A stretch of DNA of 64,000 bases from NCBI GenBank assembly GCA_035297145.1, contig DATGZN010000107.1, positions 7,234 to 71,233 on the forward strand. Reading direction: 5' to 3'. The position numbers were made by a program, and so were the translations under genes. The notes below the pieces were generated by a model that saw nothing but the letters and a program-made list of their open reading frames with translations, was not told the DNA's origin and did no database searches. Origin of the DNA: QHXW01 sp035297145. Its GTDB lineage: Bacteria > Acidobacteriota > Terriglobia > Bryobacterales > Bryobacteraceae. Below, piece after piece: positions 16,217-25,448 of the stretch (positions are counted from its first letter, which is position 1; every line of letters begins with the position of its first letter).

Positions 16217-18253
16217 ATGAGAATTCTTTCGCAATTCGTTTTGCTTGTCTCGATTATTGCCCCGGCTTTCGCAGCCGACAAAGCGCGCGTTACCGGCAGG
16301 AACATCCGCATCGACTTCGACAAGAACATGCACACTCGCGTCGTTGCTTTGTTCGGCGGACGCGAAATCGTCATCGGCGATTTCTCTCCTTCGGAATCCA
16401 TTCGCGTGGCGGGCCGTGACGTCACGGATTTCCCTTTGCAGGGTTTTCTAAGTGCTGTCGTGTCCAATAGGATTCATGATCGTCTGGGATTGGGGTCCGC
16501 AACCGTTCTGACCGGCACAGCGCCTTCGCTCAAGAAAACGCTGACTGTCACGGTGTACGACCAGTTTCCGCGGATGGCATTCTTCGATGTCGTGTACACC
16601 AACACGGGGAGCGCGGATCTCGAGGTGAACGCCTGGACGAATCAGCACTACTCCATCAACGCGGGATCTGAGAAGAGCCCCGCCTTCTGGTCCTTCGAGA
16701 GCGGCTCTTATGAGAAACGTCCGGATTGGATCGTCCCGCTGAAACCCGGTTTCAAACAAGAAAACTTCCTTGGCATGAATGCTTCCGATTACGGCGGGGG
16801 AACCCCGGTGATCGATGTCTGGCGTCGTGATGTGGGCATCGGCGTCGGTCACCTGGCAATGGCGCCAAAGCTGGTCTCGCTGCCGGTTACGCAACCTGAC
16901 CCGGAGCACGCCACGGTCGCCGTGGAGTTCAAGCACGATCGGACGCTCAAACCCGGAGAAACCATGTCTACCCTCCGGACCTTCGTTGAAGTTCACGAAG
17001 GCGACTATTTTCAAACCCTACGCGACTACCGCGAGATGATGATCGCACAGGGCATCCATTTTGATGCGTCGCCGGACAGCGCTTTCCAGCCGATCTGGTG
17101 CGCCTGGGGTTACGGCCGCAAAATGAAACCGGCTCAACTCTTTGGTGCTTTGCCCATCGTGAAGAAGCTCGGCTTCACCTGGGTGACTCTGGATGACGGC
17201 TGGCAAACGGCGCAAGGCGATTGGTTCCTGAATCCGCAGAAATATCCGAACGGCGATGCCGATATGCGGGCGCTGGTCGACAAGATTCACGCCGAGGGTT
17301 TCAAGGCGCAGTTGTGGTGGGCACCGCTGGCCGCCGATCCGGGCACGGAACTGGTGAAGAAGCACCCCGATTGGCTGCTGTTGAACGCCGACGGCAGCAA
17401 GCAGAAGATCTCGTATTGGAACTCGTGGTATCTCTGCCCGGCTGATCCAGACGTCGTCGAATATCACAAAGCCATCGTGGTGAAGGCCATGAAGGATTGG
17501 GGCTTCGACGGACTCAAGCTCGATGGCCAGCACATGAACGGAGCGCCGCCCTGTTACAACCCGGCGCATCATCACGCACGGCCTGAGGAATCGGTCGAGG
17601 GGATGCCGCTGTTCTTCAAGGCGCTCTACGATACGGCTCGCCAGGTCAAATCCGACGCGCTGGTTGAGTTCTGCCCTTGCGGCGACGCTTACTCGTTTTT
17701 CACCATGCCCTACTTCAATATGTCTGTCGCATCCGACCCCGGGTCCGCTTACCAGGTCCGTACGAAAGGTAAGTCGCTAAAAGCGCTGCATGGTGATTCC
17801 GTCGCTTACTTCAGCGATCACGTGGACATGTACAAAGACGATTTCGCCTCTGCGATCGGCGTCGGCGCCGTGCTCGGTACTAATTTCGTCTGGCCCGAAG
17901 GCTCCGCCGATCGCAAGCGCGGTGACCTGACCCCGGCGCGCGAGCAGAATTTCGAAAAGTGGCTCGGCATTTACAAAGAGAAGATGCTGTCGCGCGGCGA
18001 GTACATGGGCACCTTGTACGACATCGGATTCGACAAGCCCGAAACCCACGCTATTCGCAAAGACGGCAGCATGTATTACGCCTTCTTCGCGCCGGATTGG
18101 AAAGGCAAGGTCACGCTGCGCGGGCTTTCGGCAGGCCCCTACCACGTGACGGACTACGAAAACGGCAAAGATCTGGGAACCGTCCACGGGCCGGAAGCCA
18201 CGCTGGACGTGCAATTCGCCAAGCATCTGATGCTCGAAGCCAAACCGGAGTAG
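16217..18253 (+). CDS. Secreted alpha-galactosidase-like glycoside hydrolase (GH36/GH27 clan)
   Basis: 678 aa with signal peptide LSQFVLLVSIIAPAFAA. An N-terminal beta-sandwich of about 290 residues precedes a TIM barrel with TLDDGW (D326-D327), KAQLWWAPLAADP near 370, and DGLKLDG in which D436 fits the clan GH-D nucleophile (K-x-D). The barrel is followed by SVASDPG and a C-terminal beta domain. Family members remove terminal alpha-galactosyl groups; the exact sugar here is not known. It starts the plus-strand block and lies 5 nt before the next gene. Confidence 0.85.
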   Translation: MRILSQFVLLVSIIAPAFAADKARVTGRNIRIDFDKNMHTRVVALFGGREIVIGDFSPSESIRVAGRDVTDFPLQGFLSAVVSNRIHDRLGLGSATVLTGTAPSLKKTLTVTVYDQFPRMAFFDVVYTNTGSADLEVNAWTNQHYSINAGSEKSPAFWSFESGSYEKRPDWIVPLKPGFKQENFLGMNASDYGGGTPVIDVWRRDVGIGVGHLAMAPKLVSLPVTQPDPEHATVAVEFKHDRTLKPGETMSTLRTFVEVHEGDYFQTLRDYREMMIAQGIHFDASPDSAFQPIWCAWGYGRKMKPAQLFGALPIVKKLGFTWVTLDDGWQTAQGDWFLNPQKYPNGDADMRALVDKIHAEGFKAQLWWAPLAADPGTELVKKHPDWLLLNADGSKQKISYWNSWYLCPADPDVVEYHKAIVVKAMKDWGFDGLKLDGQHMNGAPPCYNPAHHHARPEESVEGMPLFFKALYDTARQVKSDALVEFCPCGDAYSFFTMPYFNMSVASDPGSAYQVRTKGKSLKALHGDSVAYFSDHVDMYKDDFASAIGVGAVLGTNFVWPEGSADRKRGDLTPAREQNFEKWLGIYKEKMLSRGEYMGTLYDIGFDKPETHAIRKDGSMYYAFFAPDWKGKVTLRGLSAGPYHVTDYENGKDLGTVHGPEATLDVQFAKHLMLEAKPE

Positions 18254-18258
18254 TTCTC

Positions 18259-19815
18259 ATGAACAGACGATCGTTTCTGCAAACGGCCGGCACGGCCGGT
18301 ATCGCCACCGGCCTGGCGCCCACGGCCGCGCGCGCTTACATCCCGGAACACAACTGGGAAAAATATGATTGGGGATCCGGTCCCGAAGTCAAAGACAGGC
18401 TGTATCAGGGTCCGTTTCCGCAATACGCGCCCGCCGCGGTAGTTCCCGATAGCGACGTGGTCATGGTGACCACGCCTTCAAGGGACATCGTTCCCAACTA
18501 TGGAATGGGCTTGGTTGTCTATGTGTCAGGCGACACCGGTCCGCCGAGAATTCCCGGCGAGACCCTGGAAAAGTCGCTTGAGGATCTGGTCAAGATCCCG
18601 TTCACGCAGAAGATTTACATTCGGCCCAACTGGCGGGAGGTGCAGAAGAAACCGGGCAAACTGGATTTCCCGGATTGGTGGCAGATCACTTTCGACCTCG
18701 CCAAACGTTACAACAAGCGGGTTGGATTCCGCATCATGCTGGAGAATCCCGATTATGTCGAGCCCGGCATGCCCGAGTTCCTCATGGAAAAGGTGCTGTA
18801 CCTCAAGCTCAAGGGCGAGTGGAAAGGCAATCCGTCCCAGACCCGCTACAAGAAGGAACACCGGATGCCGCAATACGAGCACCCGGCTTATCAGGCGGCG
18901 TTTCGCGAGCTGAATGAACTGCTGGCCGCGCAGTATAACGGCAATCCGCAGATCGAGTACATGGACACCATGATGTACGGATTCTGGGGCGAAGCGCACA
19001 CGTGGCCGTACGAGGGCAATGCGTTTCCGAGCAACGTGGTGGCAGAGCAGACCTGGATGAGAATGCTGGAAACCCAGCTGGAAATCTGGACGAAGACTCC
19101 CGTGGTCACGAATACTGAACCGGATTTCAGCCTGGTGGGCAATTCCGATCTTCTCGATCGCACCATTCGCACGCACAACTGGATTCGGACGGACACGATC
19201 TTTATCGAAAACACGCAGATTGAAGCGCTGAGCAACCGTCCGGCCTGGACCGCGGCGATCTGCGAGGTCGGTATGACCACGGGCGACGCAAAGCGCGTGG
19301 ATCTCGACGAAGGCGTCACGTACAACGAGAAGATCACGTCGCACGTGCTGGACGTCGGCGCGAATTACTGGTCGGTGTGGAATTGGCACAACGAAGCGGC
19401 GAAGAACGTCCCCAGTTACTACGAGAAGTATCCGGAGCCAATCGACTACATCGCGCGTCACATCGGATACCGCGTGTTTCCTTCCTTCATTTGGAGCTTC
19501 GCGCGTGATGGGACCCCGGGCCTTGTTGTGGGTCTGGCGAACAAGGGTGTTGCGGGAGTGCCGGGGGTGCTGCGCCTGACTGTATTCAGCGATGACGGCA
19601 AGGTCAATGTGAGCGGATGCGTGGATCCCGGTTATCCCAAACCCACGGGCATCCGGCAGGCGATGCTGATGTTGCCGCCGGGAACCAAGTGGGAAGGCTT
19701 AAAGCTGAAAGCGGAGCTGGAGGTTAAAGGTGTACGCTATCCCATGAATTGGGCGTGCCAGCAGAAAACCAATTCGGATGGATCGCTCACCCTCCGGCAC
19801 AACGTACGCGGATGA
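18259..19815 (+). CDS. Tat-exported TIM-barrel protein of unknown specificity
   Basis: 518 aa. Tat signal MNRRSFLQTAGTAGIATGLAPTAARA, then a barrel with KIYIRPNWREVQKKPGKLDF near 115 (a GH42/GH35-like opening, 'path through the barrel' style), IEYMDTMMYGFWGEAHTWP near 230 and DVGANYWSVWNWHNE near 365, and a C-terminal beta domain. ATG at 18259 is 5 nt after the GH36 stop. Likely a glycoside hydrolase or polysaccharide-binding partner; the family was not recognised. It overlaps the following amidohydrolase by ATGA. Confidence 0.7.
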   Translation: MNRRSFLQTAGTAGIATGLAPTAARAYIPEHNWEKYDWGSGPEVKDRLYQGPFPQYAPAAVVPDSDVVMVTTPSRDIVPNYGMGLVVYVSGDTGPPRIPGETLEKSLEDLVKIPFTQKIYIRPNWREVQKKPGKLDFPDWWQITFDLAKRYNKRVGFRIMLENPDYVEPGMPEFLMEKVLYLKLKGEWKGNPSQTRYKKEHRMPQYEHPAYQAAFRELNELLAAQYNGNPQIEYMDTMMYGFWGEAHTWPYEGNAFPSNVVAEQTWMRMLETQLEIWTKTPVVTNTEPDFSLVGNSDLLDRTIRTHNWIRTDTIFIENTQIEALSNRPAWTAAICEVGMTTGDAKRVDLDEGVTYNEKITSHVLDVGANYWSVWNWHNEAAKNVPSYYEKYPEPIDYIARHIGYRVFPSFIWSFARDGTPGLVVGLANKGVAGVPGVLRLTVFSDDGKVNVSGCVDPGYPKPTGIRQAMLMLPPGTKWEGLKLKAELEVKGVRYPMNWACQQKTNSDGSLTLRHNVRG

Positions 19816-20858
19816 CTCGGCGGCAGCTACTTGCGTGCATTCCGGCTGCGGCGGCGCTCAGAAGCCTGCGGGCGGCCGAAGCACCTTTCGAGCGCATCGA
19901 CACTCATACTCATATTCATCGCATCGTTCCCGAGTTGTTCGCTGCTTTGGAAAAAGATCGCTGGCGTTGCCTGAGTATTTGCGTTTCGAGAGCGATCGGC
20001 GACCAGACGTCTGACCTCGACGAAATGATTCGCGGCTCCGCCGAAGTCCATCGTGTGACCAAGGGCCGCATTGCGTGGGCGACTGCTTTCGACGCGCGCG
20101 GATTTGAAGACCGTGACTTCGCCGACCGAACCATAGCGGGGCTGCGGCAGTCTTTCGATCAAGGGGCGATTGGCGTGAAGATCTGGAAGAACATCGGCAT
20201 GGGGATTCGCGGGAAATCCGGCGCTTACCTGCTGCCCGACAACGCCGCGCTCATGCCGGTTTATGAGGCCATCCAGAAAGCCGACAAGACGCTGATCGCG
20301 CATCTCGCCGAGCCGGACGGGGCGTGGCTGCCGCTCGACAAGAACAACCCGGAGATCGGTTATTACAGCCAGCATCCCGAGTGGCACATGTACGGGCGAT
20401 CCGAAGTTCCGCGCAAAGAGGCAATTTTGGGAGCGCGAGATCGAATCCTGGAGCGGCACCCGAAACTCCGCGTGGTGGGATGCCACCTTGGGAGCGATGA
20501 AGAGCATTGGGACCGGCTGGCGAAACGCCTCGACATCTATCCCAACTTCGCCGTGGATGTGGCCGCGCGCGTGCGCTATTTCGTTCGCGGTGACCATGAA
20601 CAAGCCCGCGAGTTTCTGACGAAGTATCAGGACCGCGTGCTTTACGCGACGGATTTTGTCTTGGAGTCAGGCGACGACGCCAAAGCAGCTCAGCACCTAC
20701 AGCAGACGCACGAATGGGATTGGAAGTTTTTCGCCACGCAAGATACGTTGACGTTCCGCGACCGCCAGATTCAGGGTCTAGGCCTTCCCGAGCAGGTGGT
20801 GCGAAAAATCTTTCGCGAGAACGCCGTGCGCTGGCTGCCGGGAATCACCAAGACTTAA
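19812..20858 (+). CDS. Exported amidohydrolase-2 family protein
   Basis: 348 aa. Tat-like N-terminus TRRQLLACIPAAAALRSLRAA. Metal-site residues of the amidohydrolase-2 family are visible: HTHIH at 32-36 (sequence DTHTHIH), LIAHLAEP, VVGCHLGSDEEHW and LYATDFVLE near the end. The family contains decarboxylases and lactonases as well as hydrolases. ATGA overlap with the preceding gene shows co-translation, so it probably acts on a product of the same glycan pathway. Its last 4 nt overlap the convergent PLP-enzyme gene. Confidence 0.82.
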   Translation: MTRRQLLACIPAAAALRSLRAAEAPFERIDTHTHIHRIVPELFAALEKDRWRCLSICVSRAIGDQTSDLDEMIRGSAEVHRVTKGRIAWATAFDARGFEDRDFADRTIAGLRQSFDQGAIGVKIWKNIGMGIRGKSGAYLLPDNAALMPVYEAIQKADKTLIAHLAEPDGAWLPLDKNNPEIGYYSQHPEWHMYGRSEVPRKEAILGARDRILERHPKLRVVGCHLGSDEEHWDRLAKRLDIYPNFAVDVAARVRYFVRGDHEQAREFLTKYQDRVLYATDFVLESGDDAKAAQHLQQTHEWDWKFFATQDTLTFRDRQIQGLGLPEQVVRKIFRENAVRWLPGITKT

Positions 20859-22081
20859 CGCTGCGCCGCGCCCGATCGGCCCATGATGGGCCACACATCG
20901 ACAATATTTTCTCCGCGCGCCACATAGTAACGGTCGTACACATTAGTGCTGGTATCCAGATTCGAGGGGTAGATCTCAACGCGATCCCCAAGCTTGATGT
21001 CGGGGCCATCATTCCAAGAAAGCATGCCGTATTCCGCGCCGCCGCTGTCGATCTTTACTTCCGGCCGTCCCTTCACTTCGTCTGTAGTGCGTAGCAGCGC
21101 CTTGTTTCCGTAATCGACTGCACATTGGTTCGGACGCGTCTTGCTGATGACGGTCGTCATGACGCTCAGCGCCGGCTCGAAATCCGTGTAGACGTGCTCA
21201 TCATTCTTGCCGCCAATCCTGCGATATAGCGTGTCCATGAAAATGTACGAACCGGCCTGCAACTCAGTCAGGTGATTCTCGGTGTCGATGTTGTACGTTC
21301 CTGTACTCCCGCCCGTGATGATTCCGATCGGCAGGCCCGACTTGCGGCAAAGCTCCATGGTTTCTAGCATGGCGGCCACGTCAGACGTCGATTTCTGCTT
21401 GCGCGCCTCCCAGCCGTGGGTATGCGAGGCACCGCCGGAATAGCCCATCATGCCCACGAGCTTCATTTGCTTCGATTGATCCACCTTCTGCGCGAGGCGC
21501 AACGCGGGCTCACCCGGCTGGCAGCCCTGCCGATTCAGACCAGCGTAGACGTCAACGATCACGTTCATCTTGGTGTGCGCCGCGGCCAGCGCCTCTTCGA
21601 GAGCGTCCGCCGTGATGGGATCGTCCAGCACGCCTGTGAATGTCGGCTCGCGTTTCGCCAGCGCAACTGTGCGGGCTATCTGCGCGCGGCCCGCCGGCTG
21701 GCAGGTGTGCAGTACATTCTTCACGCCCGAGCTGACCAGCAGCTCGCACTCGGCCGTGGTCGCGCAGCACACCCCGTATGCTCCCAGAGCAATCTGTTGT
21801 TTGCTGATCTCGGGACACTTGTGAATCTTTACGTGCGCGCGCAGCTTCAATCCCGTGGCCTTGTTGTGCTCGGCCATGGTATGCAGGTTCTTCTGAAACA
21901 GCGCTTCGTCGAGGATCAGCGCCGGAGTGGGCAGGTCCTCTTTGGTAAGATCGCGGAAATCGTGTCGCGAAATGCGCCCCTCGATCTCCGTATAGTTGAA
22001 CTCGCCCTTGGCCGCGCGAGCCCGACTTGCCAACAGCGCCCCCGCCGCGCCCGCCGCCAGAAATTGCCTACGCGAACTCAT
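20855..22081 (-). CDS. Exported D-threonine-aldolase/D-serine-dehydratase-like PLP enzyme (DSD1 family)
   Basis: 408 aa, fold-type III alanine-racemase-like barrel. Tat signal SRRQFLAAGAAGALLASRARA, then LPTPALILDEALFQKN, the PLP-lysine region LRAHVKIHKCPEI (candidate K), DVYAGLNRQG and the C-terminal DSD domain with GNKALLRTTDE, CAVDYG and DIKLGDRVEIYPSN. ATG at 22081 follows AGGAGGT at ideal spacing, which excludes the longer in-frame start at 22117. Periplasmic PLP enzymes of this type are unusual but frequent in Acidobacteria. The substrate is probably a D-3-hydroxyamino acid, inferred from family. Confidence 0.85.
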   Translation of the reverse strand: MSSRRQFLAAGAAGALLASRARAAKGEFNYTEIEGRISRHDFRDLTKEDLPTPALILDEALFQKNLHTMAEHNKATGLKLRAHVKIHKCPEISKQQIALGAYGVCCATTAECELLVSSGVKNVLHTCQPAGRAQIARTVALAKREPTFTGVLDDPITADALEEALAAAHTKMNVIVDVYAGLNRQGCQPGEPALRLAQKVDQSKQMKLVGMMGYSGGASHTHGWEARKQKSTSDVAAMLETMELCRKSGLPIGIITGGSTGTYNIDTENHLTELQAGSYIFMDTLYRRIGGKNDEHVYTDFEPALSVMTTVISKTRPNQCAVDYGNKALLRTTDEVKGRPEVKIDSGGAEYGMLSWNDGPDIKLGDRVEIYPSNLDTSTNVYDRYYVARGENIVDVWPIMGRSGAAQR

Positions 22082-22187
22082 AATGCACCTCCTCGTGCTT
22101 GTCCGAGAAGTATACAACGGCGGAAGGTCGAGGGCCTAGAACCGCATCGCGTGGAACGGCAGCGGCTTCACGTTTCCCAGGGAAATG

Positions 22188-22859
22188 CTAGGGCTGAGCA
22201 GAGATGCCGAGCCGCGCTGCGACAAGCCGCGCTGGGGCGAGGCGGGCCTCTCTGAGCTCGCGGTACCCGGCCTCCTGCGCCTCCAACACTTCCGGAGGCG
22301 CACTCTTGGGCGATCTGGCATGAAATGGCGGTTCCGGTGCGTACTGGATATTCAGTTGAATTTTGCCGGGCAACCTTATCGCCACAGAGCATGGCTGTGG
22401 TCTCTAGCGCGGCGTCAATGCCGGCAGTTACGCCCGCGGCGCTGATGAGATTTCCATCCAGCACGACACGCGGGTCCACCGGGCTGGCGCCGTCGGCGAC
22501 TGCCTGCTCGATCAGCTTCACCACGTCGGCCTTCGTTTTGTAAACGTCCCGCGACGGGTTGTGCCTGTCCTTGCCGAAGTCGGGCCCGATGTTTGATCCG
22601 GAAATCGAGCGGATCAGGTCGTAGTCGACTGCGGCGACGTGTAGAAGATTCTGCGCAAAGGTGCGTTCGTCTTTCTGAGCTTGAAGTCGTACTTGTCTGC
22701 GGGAAAGTCCCGGGCCATGGCGATGAGTTTGTTCCCGATCTCATTCCACACATCCAACGTTTCGTCCGCTCGGGCACGCACCGGAGGAGGCGGTTGACTC
22801 TGGCTGTAAAGACTCATTCCGGCGACTACGAGCAGAGTGAGGATTCGTATTGGTTTCAT
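22188..22859 (-). pseudogene. Chimeric remnant: DinB-family N-terminus fused to DJ-1/PfpI C-terminus
   Basis: The 5' part encodes a signal peptide (MKPIRILTLLVVAGMS) and a DinB start (DETLDVWNEIGNKLIAMA). A frameshift near 22680 then leads to DERTFAQNLLHVAAVDYDL and KTKADVVKLIEQAV, the DinB metal-site region seen in the intact neighbour. Around 22490 this fuses in frame to DPRVVLDGNLISAAGVTAGID, the nucleophile-elbow-distal C-terminus of DJ-1/PfpI proteins (cyclohexyl-isocyanide-hydratase-like), which shifts frame again near 22375 to IQLNIQYAPEPPFHA and stops at 22188. Two frameshifts plus a gene fusion make it non-functional. Confidence 0.75.
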
Positions 22860-22872
22860 TTCAGCCCGACTT

Positions 22873-23430
22873 TCACCGGCTGGCGGGCGGGACAATTCCG
22901 CTCATCCGCAGATACTCGACCATCTGACCGTAATGGTCGAACGCGTGGGCGACGCCAAATACGGCCAAGCGCAGGCGCGGTGATTTGCCGCCTTGCACGG
23001 ATTGCAACATGTTCTGAGTCGTCAATGTAGCTGCGGCCTTGTGACCCAGGGCGAAGGAATCCTTCAGGAACATGAGGATGTCCGCCTTAGTCTTCAACTT
23101 CTCAGGACCGTTCCCGCCCATAAAGTCATCCGGGAACTTATCGCCGGTAAGCGGAGACCATAGGGCATAGTTGGAAGCGGCAATATGGCTGACCTGCTGG
23201 GCAAACGTGCGCACACCCTTGTAGTCACTGCCTGGAATGGTCAAGGTCTCTGGTGAGAAGCTGTACTTATCTTCCGGCATGGCCTCGGCGGCTTCGACAA
23301 TTTGCTTCTCGATGGCGGTAATCTGGCCGTCCACGAATGAAGCGATGGTCGGCGGAGTCTGCGATTGTCCCGAGGTGATCATGGTAAAGATGAATGCTGC
23401 TAAGGGCAACAGGATTCGTGTTTGTCTCAT
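22873..23430 (-). CDS. Secreted DinB-family putative metalloenzyme
   Basis: 185 aa. Signal peptide MRQTRILLPLAAFIFTMITSG, then a four-helix DinB/YfiT-type bundle. Candidate metal histidines are in TFAQQVSHIAASN, SFALGHKA and GVAHAFDHYGQM, the usual three positions. DinB proteins bind divalent metals, often as thiol-dependent transferases, but secreted forms like this one are uncharacterised. It starts 13 nt after the alpha/beta hydrolase gene and precedes a decayed DinB paralogue, so a local duplication of the family occurred. Confidence 0.85.
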   Translation of the reverse strand: MRQTRILLPLAAFIFTMITSGQSQTPPTIASFVDGQITAIEKQIVEAAEAMPEDKYSFSPETLTIPGSDYKGVRTFAQQVSHIAASNYALWSPLTGDKFPDDFMGGNGPEKLKTKADILMFLKDSFALGHKAAATLTTQNMLQSVQGGKSPRLRLAVFGVAHAFDHYGQMVEYLRMSGIVPPASR

Positions 23431-23443
23431 TAAGTGACGCTCC

Positions 23444-24700
23444 TCAGTTTGTTTGACTCCGACTTAGCTTCTTGAGTGTCTGCTGCACGCCGCTACGAAT
23501 CTCACTGCGCCGCTGTTCCGTATCGGACCATGAGGACGCGGGTGCCGTGTGAGCATCCAGCATGGCCAATGCCTTTTCGGCATACTGGCGTGCCAAATCT
23601 TTCTGTCCGTCTGCCAAATACGCATCGGCGAGGTTACTGTGCGCGTCGGCAGAGTCCGGATACGCAAGAAGGTTGAGCTTAAAGATCTCGATCGCGGCCT
23701 TCGCCTCGCCCGCGCGCAAATGGTCAGCGCCTAGGATGTCGACGGTAATTTCTGGGAACAACTGCACCTGGGGATCTTTTCGGCGGGCTTCCATCAGTTG
23801 CTGCGTGACCTGGGCGACGCCGGCGGGTATCCGAATTTGATTGATGATTGGCGCGGATGCCACGGTGTCCGCTGGCGCGTGCCCTGGCGTTTTGATCAGC
23901 GTGGTCACAAACCAATCCACGATGATGCCGGGCAGCTCCGGATGAACTTTAAACATGTCGGTTCCGTGGCCGCCGTTGGCGGGGGCTTTCCCGACCTCGG
24001 GACCTTCATACCACAGCCAGGGCGCCTCTTGCGCAGCAGAGTAGTGTACAAACTTCTTGCCCGGGTTGGAGGAGGTGATGTAGAGCAATTCCATCGCCTC
24101 TACCGTGGGAGGGTATTCGTCGTCGTCGGCAACAACGAACAGTCCGGGCAGTTGTGACGCCTGCCGCAGGAATTGCAGGCCGTCTTGGAGAGTCTCTCCG
24201 GAAAGCAATGCCAGGGATTTCACCTCAGCAGAGTGTTGACGCGCTACTTCGACGGAACGGCCAACGCCGAGTTCGCCGGCTCCTCCCACGCCGATGACAT
24301 CGCGCTTGACGCCTGGCTGCGAAACCAAGTATTGAAACGCTGTGTCAATGTCGCTAGGCCGCATCGTGCGTACCTTTGCCCTCTCCGCGTCCGTCAGCTT
24401 GGTATTAGGCGTGCCGCCGCTTTCGCCAAATCCGCGCATATCGACGGTAAGCGTGTTGATCCCAGCCGCAGCCAGTTGCCCGGCCAGATCATCCCAGGCT
24501 TTAAGTGTCCGGTTGAACTGGTGCAGCAGCAGCACACCAGGGCCTGGCTTGGCCGCAGGGAAGTAGCTCGCCTTCAGGATGGTCCCGTCGGACGCTTTGA
24601 GGTCAACCACGCGCGCGGCTGTGGCGCTTGCACCCTGTCCCCAGGCGGCCGCGGCGAAGATGAGTACTGAAAACAGCAAACTGATCCGTATTTGTGTCAT
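23444..24700 (-). CDS. Secreted alpha/beta-hydrolase-fold protein with TPR tail, nucleophile apparently lost
   Basis: 418 aa. Signal peptide TQIRISLLFSVLIFAAAAWG; an alpha/beta hydrolase domain (GVLLLHQFNRTLKAW oxyanion region, DMRGFGESGG) covers about 35-270, followed by a short linker and a TPR-like end (DAHSNLADAYLADGQKDLARQYAEKAL). At the nucleophile elbow the sequence reads GVGGAGELG instead of G-x-S-x-G, so no serine nucleophile is visible. ATG at 24700 gives a proper signal peptide; the longer frame from 24730 would only prepend ten residues and blur it. Function unknown; it may be a binding or inactive form. Confidence 0.75.
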   Translation of the reverse strand: MTQIRISLLFSVLIFAAAAWGQGASATAARVVDLKASDGTILKASYFPAAKPGPGVLLLHQFNRTLKAWDDLAGQLAAAGINTLTVDMRGFGESGGTPNTKLTDAERAKVRTMRPSDIDTAFQYLVSQPGVKRDVIGVGGAGELGVGRSVEVARQHSAEVKSLALLSGETLQDGLQFLRQASQLPGLFVVADDDEYPPTVEAMELLYITSSNPGKKFVHYSAAQEAPWLWYEGPEVGKAPANGGHGTDMFKVHPELPGIIVDWFVTTLIKTPGHAPADTVASAPIINQIRIPAGVAQVTQQLMEARRKDPQVQLFPEITVDILGADHLRAGEAKAAIEIFKLNLLAYPDSADAHSNLADAYLADGQKDLARQYAEKALAMLDAHTAPASSWSDTEQRRSEIRSGVQQTLKKLSRSQTN

Positions 24701-24710
24701 CAAAGCGCCC

Positions 24711-25393
24711 TCAATGCGAGGCAAAATCATTCCTGACCACCCGGCCGCTCTTCATCACGAATCGAACTCGCTCTAGCTCGCTTATATCGGCGATTGGATC
24801 TCCGGCAACGGCGACGAGATCGGCGAATTTCCCGGACTCGACTGCACCCATGCGGTCCTGCCAGCCCAGCATTTCCGCGGCGTTGCTCGTGACCGCACGA
24901 AGGATCTCAAGCGGTGGCATGTCAACGTTATGCAAGGCGGGAAACATCATTGCCGTGGCTTGGCCGCGCGTTTTTCCGGGATAGAACCAACACATGTCGG
25001 ATCCAGCCGCAAACTTCACTCCTGACTTCAAAACCCGCTGCATCAGGGCCGCTGCCTTCTGCCGGCCTCGATCGTCACTGGCAACATTCTCGGATCGAAA
25101 GGCCGGAGACATCACAATGCTGGTGTCGTGAATTCTCGTCCAAAGGCCGTCATAAAAAGTCGGCGTCATGTCGAAGAAGATGCCCTTGTCGCGCCTTCCT
25201 TGATCTTGCCGTTATCGATCAGCACGGTTGCGGGCGAAAGCACCTTCTCAGTCCGGGGATCGAGTAGCCGCGCAGCTTTGACCAGAGTCATGAGACTTGG
25301 GGATTGAGCTCTGAGCTGTCCGCCGGAACACACAGCGAGATAGATTGCCGCTAAGAGTGTGAACAGCCTGCGCAAACAGATTCTAAGTAGCAT
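24711..25393 (-). pseudogene. Amidohydrolase (imidazolonepropionase-like) with internal deletion
   Basis: The 5' end encodes a signal peptide (RRLFTLLAAIYLAVCSGG) and the start of the composite beta-domain (LVKAARLLDPRTEKVLSPA, VLIDNGKIKE). After about residue 65 the frame breaks near 25200, and a second frame carries only the C-terminal third of the barrel (DMTPTFYDGLW, GVKFAAGSDMCWF, LRAVTSNAAEMLGW) and the final beta-domain. The HxH motif and metal-bridging lysine region are missing, so a deletion of roughly 200 codons plus a frame change killed the gene. Confidence 0.75.
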
Positions 25394-25448
25394 GGTTGGC
25401 GTTCTGCAAAATTGAGCGGCCCGTGCAGCCAGATGATTCTCCTGGAGA

